64,000 nucleotides of DNA from Ilyonectria destructans. Lineage: Eukaryota; Ascomycota; Sordariomycetes; Hypocreales; Nectriaceae. Positions 56,836-64,000 of this stretch are shown piece after piece; the first letter of the stretch is position 1, and each line of letters starts with the position of its first letter. A model generated the notes under the pieces. It ran no database searches. It saw only the letters and a list, made by a program, of their open reading frames with translations, and was not told the origin of the DNA. A program made the translations under genes and the position numbers. The stretch spans positions 124,001-188,000 of the forward strand of contig JAHEWK010000032.1 in NCBI GenBank assembly GCA_020740775.1, in the 5' to 3' direction.

Positions 56836-57257
56836 TGCAGTCGGAGGAAATGGCTGTCCCAGAGGCCACAACTCGGAAACTCAATTTCCGATTCGCTACA
56901 AAGGACCTCCCTGCACTGCTTACACCTCCCAAACACACAAGTACCTCAACTCCTCAGGCTGGGAATTGGGGGCTTCCGCGAGGTGACTTACAGGCTACCA
57001 ATTAGCATTGTCACGCGGCGGGGTCCGGTAGGGCGTCAGGATGGCCCCAGCCACCTTGAACCAATAATCAAGGGTTTTTGGTGCAAGGAGCGTCACGAAA
57101 GGGCGTAACGAGTGAGAAGAGCGAATGGACCTGTCTCTGTGGCCCTTCTACCTGTCCATAGGAACAGATTCCTTAGATGCCATCCTAGTCTACGGAGTAT
57201 ATCGCCGTCGAAAATGCGGCTGTCCTCCACGCGAAGGCGGCAGGCGTTAATGAGAAG
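56836..57257. other. Spacer after a LINE tail
   Basis: No gene recognised; open frames here are short and have no family resemblance. Confidence 0.4.
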
Positions 57258-58484
57258 TCAATACACATCCGCCTCGGAGCGGTCGTGCAGCCAGGTGCCG
57301 TTGTGCAGACGGGTGAAGGGTTTGGTGATGGACGTAGTCGTTCGACAGACGTGGGAAATTCCGGGAAAGAAAACATATACGCCAAACTGAGGGGATTGGC
57401 GCCCGCTGCCTAGTCGAAGGTGAGGGATGAGATGCAAGGCCTTTCCTTGGTGAAAGACATGAATGTTGCTTCCAAAATTCCTTGACGTTGGAGGATGGTA
57501 CGAGACGTAAAGCCCACGGTTGATTGATAAACACGAAGCCCAGGAAATGACGCTGTCCACATCCCAAGTACGTTGAATACTTGGGGTAATCCTTTGAGAC
57601 CTCTGCATGTTTAAGCTTGGGCGACTGTCTCCACCACTTAGTATTGAGGACCAATCCAACTGGATATGCTCGTTTTCGTCTGTACCAGGGTGAGGCGCCG
57701 TAGGACCAATTGCATCCGGTACCCCAAGGTTCCGCCAGTATTCGGTCATATCCTGTAGACCGAGCCCGGGCAGTTCACCCCAACTGACGTTTTCTCCTTC
57801 CTGGCAGTCACATAGATGTTCCCAGTTTCTTTCCAGGAAACCTTTTGCGAAGTAAAGATCCGACTCAGAAGGAACACCAGTGTCGTGGATGTCCATCTCA
57901 CTTCGAGTATCTGAGACGTCCAACTCCGAGCTAGAGTCTGCTTCAAAAACATCCCCTGGCTGGGACTCGAGGTCAGACACTAATCCGTCGTCACCGCCTT
58001 CTTCTTGATAGCTTGTGTTCTCATCCTCTTGCACTCCGCCCGGGCCGTTTTCGACTACCCCGTGTGCATTTGGGCTGGGAGGGACGCTTATTCTCTCAGG
58101 CAGAAAGTGTGATGTATTCTCTCTCTCCGAAGAACTTGACACGGTGGCATAGTGTGGCTGAGATTCCGCAGCTTCGCATGTGTCATCATCTCCGATAGTA
58201 TGGTCATTGCCACCATAAGACACCACTTCTCCTGACGAACCGGGCGAATTTGAGCCAGTATCAATTGCCCTACATGGCTCTTCCACATTGCGTGGATGCT
58301 GTGGGCACGGCGAGGCCAGCATGGCCCCTTCTGTTGATTGTGAACGCAATCCGTTTCTGGCTGCAGTGGTGTCGCTTGATGGGAATGGTGTCTCAATTCG
58401 ATCTGACCAGCTAGCTGCATTTGCGAGGACATCAAGACAACTTGCTGACTCTAGGCGATTCTGCTGCGAGGACGAAGGTGGCAA
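57258..58484 (-). CDS. Acidic, Ser-rich protein of unknown function
   Basis: An uninterrupted frame of 408 residues starts MPPSSSQQNRLESASCLDVL. The middle is strongly acidic and serine-rich (SDLESQPGDVFEADSSSELD). The C-terminal third contains FLERNWEHLCDCQEGENVSW, VDSVISWASCLSINRGLYVS and RLHNGTWLHDRSEADVY. No signal peptide, membrane segment or known domain is evident. The composition and the Trp/Cys-containing end resemble multicopy uncharacterised proteins of fungal accessory regions, but I cannot name a family. No intron is needed, so it may be a gene or a well-preserved remnant. Confidence 0.45.
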   Translation of the reverse strand: MPPSSSQQNRLESASCLDVLANAASWSDRIETPFPSSDTTAARNGLRSQSTEGAMLASPCPQHPRNVEEPCRAIDTGSNSPGSSGEVVSYGGNDHTIGDDDTCEAAESQPHYATVSSSSERENTSHFLPERISVPPSPNAHGVVENGPGGVQEDENTSYQEEGGDDGLVSDLESQPGDVFEADSSSELDVSDTRSEMDIHDTGVPSESDLYFAKGFLERNWEHLCDCQEGENVSWGELPGLGLQDMTEYWRNLGVPDAIGPTAPHPGTDENEHIQLDWSSILSGGDSRPSLNMQRSQRITPSIQRTWDVDSVISWASCLSINRGLYVSYHPPTSRNFGSNIHVFHQGKALHLIPHLRLGSGRQSPQFGVYVFFPGISHVCRTTTSITKPFTRLHNGTWLHDRSEADVY

Positions 58485-58857
58485 AGTTTCTATCGGTTGA
58501 GGGACGTAGAGTTGGAATATGATATCTCCGTGCGCTGCTGAGTTCCGAAGCCGTTGTTTCGGGCATAATGGGCAAGATACAGTATGATGGTGGTTGACTC
58601 AGGTTGTGTCGTAGTGCCGGCAACTTCAAGAAATGAACTTCCCCCTGAGCTGACCTTGAAAATCCTGATTAGGCTAGTACGGTGACCGCGAAATTCAAAC
58701 AAAGTTAGTGCGTGACCGCTAAATTCTGGTTGGCTGAGGCCATATCCGCTAAAGCTCAAAGGGGCTAGCGCATTGACCGCGAAACCCAAAAGGGCAATTT
58801 CGGCTGACCCGATGGCTTCATTTACAAGGCATATCACGGGGTGTAGAATTGACACAA
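58485..58857. other. Non-coding region with repeated TGACCGC motif
   Basis: TGACCGCGAAATTC-like motifs occur at about 58681, 58713 and 58773 (TGACCGC followed by G/T AAA). No gene. The spacing is irregular, so it is not a simple tandem repeat. Confidence 0.4.
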
Positions 58858-59117
58858 TACTAACACAATGCAGGCTCATTTTGACAGACCCCGCTTCAGC
58901 TGCTGAGGATAGGATGCTGAACACTTGGAGAAGTTGGCCTTCAAGCAGGCCTGTCAGAGAGAGTCAAGCGAGGCCAAAAGAAAGCGATCCAGGGAGAGAA
59001 AGTGGGGCTTTACTTTGTGGTCAGGATTGAAGGTGGCAGAAATGTAAATAGCATAGCGTATTCCATGGCCCTATGAGACCCGTTCTCCCGGGCGTAATAA
59101 ATCTACTACTACTACTA
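58858..59117 (+). mobile_element. LINE 3' end, (CTA)n tail
   Basis: It is clearly homologous to the 3' UTR at 4250-4504 (GCTTCAGCTGCTGAGGATAG, CTGAACACTTGGAGAAGTTG). It ends GGGCGTAATAAAT followed by five CTA units to 59117. Non-coding and severely 5'-truncated. Confidence 0.85.
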
Positions 59118-59551
59118 GTTCTTGTCACGTCGGTCGCGTCGGCCGTGTCGGCCGTGTCAGTCGCGTTGGCCACAGTAATGCCACAGGCTGCATTGTCGTT
59201 CGTACTGTCATCCTCAACATTGAGCAACTCAAATTGGTTCGAGTTGCTCTTGGTGCTGTTGCTGTTCCGTGGCATCTTTTCTCCGTATGGCGTATCAGTA
59301 AGGGATCTAGTACGATGACATACCGCAACAGCGGCAAAGTTTTGTGACATCCATGCATGACGTTATCCTTAAACCACCTCCGATTATTAAGTTCTGGAGC
59401 TTTCCAATCTAAACAACACACAACCTCAACGAGATTCTATAGGTTCAAGCTCTGTTCGTACGGGCGTGACCCAATTCTCCTTATACTTGAAAGGATTGTG
59501 GAACCCAGATCGCATACCAAAAGACATTCCATCAAGACAGCAACCTCAAAA
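59118..59551. other. Upstream region of the cysteine-rich protein gene
   Basis: It begins with a low-complexity GTCGGTCGCGTCGGCC-type stretch (59135-59170). No gene. The promoter of the gene at 59552 should lie in the 3' half. Confidence 0.4.
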
Positions 59552-59800
59552 ATGAAGCTCTTATCCCCTGTCACCACCCTTGCCATCCTCTCGACGACTG
59601 CCTCCGCGGGGCCCGTCGCGTACGGTGTCTGTCAAGCCGGTTGCGCTGGTGTCGTTATGGCTTGCTACGGTGCAGCCGGGTACACCTGGGGCGCTACCAT
59701 CGGAGCTACAGCCCCAGCAACCATCGTCGCTTGCAACAGCGCGTTTGGGACGTGCTCCGCGGCTTGTGCCAAGGTAGCCTTGCTGGCCCCTATACCCTGA
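59552..59800 (+). CDS. Small secreted cysteine-rich protein, zygote-specific-protein-like
   Basis: An intronless 82-residue protein. MKLLSPVTTLAILSTTASAG is a signal peptide. The mature part has VCQAGCAGVVMACYGAAGYTW, then ACNSAFGTCSAACAKVALLA, with six cysteines in a C-x3-C...C...C...C-x3-C arrangement and many Ala/Gly. This matches small fungal proteins annotated as zygote-specific-protein-like (algal Zys3-like). Their role is unknown; a hydrophobic, secreted surface protein is plausible. The start follows an A-rich leader (CTCAAAAATG). hAT copy B inserted 36 bp after the stop, so the 3' UTR is interrupted. The coding part is intact. Confidence 0.75.
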   Translation: MKLLSPVTTLAILSTTASAGPVAYGVCQAGCAGVVMACYGAAGYTWGATIGATAPATIVACNSAFGTCSAACAKVALLAPIP

Positions 59801-59835
59801 AGTTTTTCAAAACGGAACAGAACGAGCCTTAGGGA

Positions 59836-62800
59836 CAAGGCTCGGAACCACTACACCCACTCACATTTGGACCAAGTAGAGTGGATGTACGATTTTTTAG
59901 GCAATTACCCAGTGGATGTAATACATATTTGGCCGGAGTGGAATGGACGTACACACGTGGATTTATAAGTGGATTTATAAGTGGATTTTTGAGGCTATTC
60001 ACAACCTCGTCGGTGCCTATTCAGCCTCACTTTCAGAGGTTGACACTAACTCTTCAGCCTGTTGCTGCTGTGATAAATCGTCAACCTCGCTGGCGCTGTC
60101 CTCGCCCTCCAATAGCCATTTTGACTCCGCAAGCGCCAGCTCGTCGTCGCTTAGAGTCGCACAACCAGCATCCAGCTTACTTTCAACGTGTGACTTAAGC
60201 AATGGATCCAGGTCCTTGATAAGGCCAGCACGATACCAAGAGCGTAAAACCTGACAAATGGCGATAATCTCAGCATCTAGGTCAGTTCGCAACCCCGAGA
60301 TCATCTTGCCGGCAGCTGAAAATAACCTCTCACACTCGGCTGACATCGGTTGGATTGTCAGGAAGTCCAAGGCCATCCTGGATAACCGAGGATATCTACT
60401 TTGCTTAGTGATCCAGTAACCAATTGGATCACGAACGTCGCCGTCGCTGGCCTCAAGATCCGTCTGCCACGCTTGGTACTCACAACCAACAATAGCTGCT
60501 GCGGAGGTTGGTGTTGAGCTTGGCAGACGGCTGTTCTTCTCGAAGGGGTTGAAAAACCGAGGTCTTTTTGCTGGTGGCTCGTCATCGCCTCTGCTGCTGC
60601 TGGATCTAACCTCGAAATGAGCGTAATCAGACAGCCAGACGTCGGCAACCATCTCTTTTGCCTTTTCAACCCAACTAGGCTTATGAGCCCACGTTTCATC
60701 AAACCAGTCCCAACGATATGCTGGATGGAGCGCCATGGCAGTATAGTAGATGGGCGTCTCGTCCAGCCGCTGATAATATTCATCCAGCTTATCCCAAGCA
60801 AGGTTGATTCCAATGCGGAAGTGCTTTGGATCAGGAAAGTCAGCAGCAAGCTGCTTATATTCTTCCAGTGTTAAGCAGCAACTCATAGCCAAGCACCACG
60901 TCCCAGATATTGCCATAGGAGCCAGTCCAGCCTTGCGTACGCCTTCGGATGTGTCCATCACCCTCAAGCGTCTTTACCACAGTCTCAAAAACAGTCAGAA
61001 TAGCCTCCAAATGGTAAAGAACCTCCCAGTCTTTGTCCGTTAGCTGATTCTCGTCTCGGAGGATGCGTGGTTTTCTCGCCAACTTGGCTTGTGTCACTTG
61101 GCCAGTCTTTTTAGACCGATTTTCGTCCTCCCATTGCGCCTTATACTTGATCAGTAGGAGTTCGATAGAGGTTTTCAACCGTAGAGCTCTGCGGATCATG
61201 TAGAGTTGTGACAGCCAACGCGTGTCGTTGTCGATAATTAGCTTGAGTGGTTTCTTCGATCGGAGTTTAAGGGTGGTGGCGCGATTAATTTCGTCCTGTT
61301 AGATATACCGAGTTAATATGAGACGAATAGGATTTAGTTAAACCGCTTACCCTCTGGACCTCCTTGAACAAGTAAATCAGCCGGTGGCTAATACGCACAT
61401 CAACTACGATATTGTGTAACTTGCCAACTGGTCCTTTTTTGCGCTATTGAGTGTATTCAGTATCAGATAATGCTTCTGCGCCTGACAATTGCTTCTCGAA
61501 CGCGTTGGCGTTTTTGCCAAATAAGAGCGCCTTGGCTGATAAGTTAATTGTGTGGCCAATATAGCGTCCTCGGCGCAGTCGGCCATTGAACTTAAGTTCA
61601 GCACTAATGACCTCCATGGCAGTATCGTTGTTTTCTGTATTGTTGAGCGTGAAATAGCCAACCTTCTCTGGACCCACGCCAAGAGTGTGTAGGACGTCGA
61701 GAACCTCCCCACCGATCGTTGAGCCGAAGTGACGATAAGCCTCTGGAACTCCAATCATGATTTTGTATGGCCGATTCTTCTCGTCTCTGAAAAAACAAGC
61801 AATGCCGTAGAGGGCAAGCTTATTTCGAGACGTCCAGCTATTAAATGAAATATGAAGGGCTCCAGGGGAGTTCCTCAGCACCTCGATAACCGTCTGCTTG
61901 TGGCGGTTATACTCTTGAATGATCTTATATCGGACAGCCGTGGCAGTCAAGTTGGCGTGTTGGATGGAAACGGAGGGACTCAAATAGTCGAAGATTTCTC
62001 GGAGGATGGGGTTCTCGGCGAAGGAAAATGACTGGTTGCTACTGACGATTAACTCGACTAGCATACGCTGAAAGTGTTGCTTATCAAAGCGTGAGATGAA
62101 GCTATTCGCGATATTCTGTTCCGTAGGCTTGTTGACGTCCAGTTTCAAAACAGAGGCAATAGTCGGCTGGTTCGATTTCAGTGCGCCTTCGGATTTCAGC
62201 TGTGCTGTGCTCTTTTTCTCTCCCTCTGGTGCTGGTGTTTTGTGCTCACGCCATAGATGATTTGCTGCGTTCTGGAGACCTGAAGAGGTAAAACTCGCGA
62301 TAATGGGACGATTTCTGAGGATACAGTCCTTGCAAGCCCATTTGCGTAAGCTATGACGTTGAATATTATAGCCAAAGTCCTACAGCTAAGAGCTAGTATC
62401 ACGAGTGCGTTCTGACTAATTCCAGCCTCTGAAATGGCGAAAAAGACGGTCTTCGAGCTGCTGCTGTTGGCCTGGTTGGCCTGGCTGGTTGGCTGATATT
62501 AATTTTTTTTTTTGGCAAAAACAAAGCAGGAAATCTGTAGAAAACGCGCTCAATAGGGGTAGTTTCTCGTCTAATATTATTAGATTAGCTGTAGGGGTGA
62601 TCGACCTCGACTAACTTGGGTCCAGGTACCTCAATTTAATAGGCAGTCATATACAAAAATAAGTACTATGAACCATACAGGGTCAGGGAATATCCCACTG
62701 TACCTAAATCCACCTAAATCCACTCCATTACATCCACTTTCGTGTCCAAGTGTAGTGGATTATTACGTAATCTGAGCGCCGACAAGTGGATGTAATAGAG

Positions 62801-62856
62801 ATGGGCCACTTATATGTGGTCCACGTGGATTTACAGTGTAGTGGGTTCGAGCCTTG
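59836..62856 (-). mobile_element. hAT transposon, copy B (3,021 bp), perfect 8-bp target duplication
   Basis: The ends are CAAGGCTCGGAACCACTAC at 59836 and the complement of CAAGGCTCGAACCCACTAC ending at 62856. Target duplication CTTAGGGA lies at 59828-59835 and 62857-62864. It is nearly identical to copy A. Between 61396 and 61850 it carries 15 C-to-T and 2 G-to-A differences (plus strand) against copy A. Confidence 0.95.
60017..62380 (-). pseudogene. hAT transposase of copy B, mutated catalytic core
   Basis: It has the same layout as copy A: BED finger, KLDVNKPTEQN, core, 55-nt intron at 61296-61350, NDTRW, hATC. The first catalytic Asp is changed to Asn (SFNSWTSRNKL instead of SFDGWTS). 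DNAENND has become NNTENND, and the Trp after DTEYTQ is a stop. All these changes are G-to-A on the coding strand. A short deletion near 60868 also shifts the frame (LLLNTGRI instead of LLLNTLEEYKQ). The copy cannot be autonomous. Confidence 0.85.
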
Positions 62857-64000
62857 CTTAGGGAGTAGCAGCTCGACTCTGGAATCGAAGCTTTTGGGGC
62901 GTATGCACTACCAGTCGTTGTACTGCAGACGCAGGTGGTATATGGGGAGCCTATGTATAATGGGGCATCGTTGGAGGATTTCGGGGTTTGACAACCGCGG
63001 CTGTGCTGAGGTCCTTCCATGGGTATCGTTCATAACAGCGACTGTGCGTTTGAACTATGATAGCAACACATGTCCAGCCACGCAATTGGGACTACGTAAA
63101 TTGCAGAGGCTCGATCTCGGATATGCATCATCTGTTACTAGCCTACAAAATACACGGATCGAGACTAGGAAAAAGGGTATTCCCAGGTCGACTGTGTAGT
63201 TTCATCCTCACCAATTTGCTACTCTATGCTCCAACCTCTCCAGTATGAATTGTGGCCGGATATTTTCCTGGGGTTGACGAAGGTGTGGAGGGGAATCGCG
63301 GACCCACTGACGACATTCTGACGATTACATTCCATATGCGATGATTCTACTCATAGCCCCTAGCCCCTCATGTCAAATTCGAATGCGACTCTAACAACCA
63401 TCATCAAAGCTCGCCCAAAAGCTAAATGCTACGTATTTGCGACTTTCCATAGGTGAAAGACTAGCATGAATACGTTTTCTCCCAGTATAAGGGACAGAGC
63501 GTGAATGCACCTGGTTCATTTCTTTTTTGTGACAGGTGATATGTGTAGGGTAACCAAGATACACCCGACAAGAACGGCAGCTTGAATAGAGCAAGCATGC
63601 CAAGCCGAAAACCATCAATCAAGCTCTATCACTATCCTCATGATATGAGGTCGTCCCAGGAATGGGCTGCCAAACCTGAAGGTGTACACATTTCATTATG
63701 ACCTCATAATGGTCGCGGCTAAGTGAAGGTATCGCAGGCCAAAACGGGGCATGACTGTCATCTGCAGGGGGGGTCTGTCATCCGGCCCCACACGGCTGCA
63801 CCAAAAAGTCCATGCAAACAGAAGGTCTGGACCTTCGTTTCCGGCTTTGGATGACAGGCATGACCATAGTGAATCGACTTTTCGACGCGTTTTTGAAGGT
63901 CCGACCCCGGTGGTGCCCTTCAGGTCGCGATTTTTTTCAAGTGATCTGCGTGCAACCAACACCAGTGACCCACCATGTCATACAACACTGAGCAAAAATA
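62857..64000. other. Right-edge region without a recognised gene
   Basis: About 1.1 kb with only short frames on both strands. It starts with the second copy of the CTTAGGGA target duplication. No transposon ends, tRNA or repeats were seen. Confidence 0.4.

Noticed and set aside
62857..64000. Coding frames at the right edge (for example 62786-63199)
   Set aside because: They begin inside the hAT end or have no protein-like pattern.
1..64000. tRNA or rRNA genes
   Set aside because: No cloverleaf-like segments were noticed; the GGTTCGAGCC strings at 48540 and 62845 are hAT ends, not T-loops.

Overview
The window looks like a transposon-rich accessory region from a filamentous ascomycete, probably a Sordariomycete. 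This rests on very short introns (37-84 nt, GT...CTAAC-like branch...AG), fungal-specific families (HET, F-box, NACHT-ankyrin NLR, DUF3435 recombinase, PD-(D/E)XK-like and zygote-specific-like proteins), and fungal transposon types (Tad-like LINE, hAT, MULE, piggyBac). No tRNA, rRNA, CRISPR or bacterial operon structure was seen.

Left third (1-21 kb). A decayed Tad-like LINE runs off the left edge next to a 5'-truncated HET-domain gene. A 3' LINE tail and a multi-exon F-box gene follow, then a truncated BED-finger hAT. Next come an intact three-exon regulator-like gene and an intact secreted SH3b-CHAP protein. After a solo-LTR candidate and a decayed piggyBac with two nested pairs of inverted repeats there is a second secreted protein. 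The third ends with a frameshifted MULE whose 82-bp terminal repeats are nearly perfect except for a 39-bp LINE tail inside one of them.

Middle (21-40 kb). Two head-to-tail copies of a very large protein family that I cannot name (AT-hook-like N-terminus) occupy 22-29 kb. Next is a 5'-truncated DUF3435 tyrosine recombinase, the family that includes Starship captains, then a small ankyrin protein. A NACHT-ankyrin NLR follows, rebuilt here from seven exons as an open frame of about 1,420 codons with 16 nearly identical ankyrin repeats. The NLR lies between two intact three-exon paralogues of a small six-cysteine protein. Relics of the DUF3435 C-terminal tail lie on both sides of the NLR. The block may be the remains of a Starship-like element carrying immune-type cargo; this is inference.

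Right third (40-64 kb). A 24-bp-TIR element is interrupted by a 5'-truncated LINE (13-bp target duplication) and by a complete 2.8-kb hAT (8-bp duplication). Two 3.0-kb copies of another hAT lie at 45.5 and 59.8 kb. One has a perfect 8-bp duplication and carries a strand-biased cluster of C-to-T changes. The other has no duplication and truncates a host gene. Between them are an internally deleted copy of the BED-hAT, an intact PD-(D/E)XK-like gene, an inverted-repeat element, two more LINE tails, an unrecognised acidic protein and a small cysteine-rich secreted protein. Most host genes appear intact, whereas nearly every transposase has a stop, frameshift or deletion.
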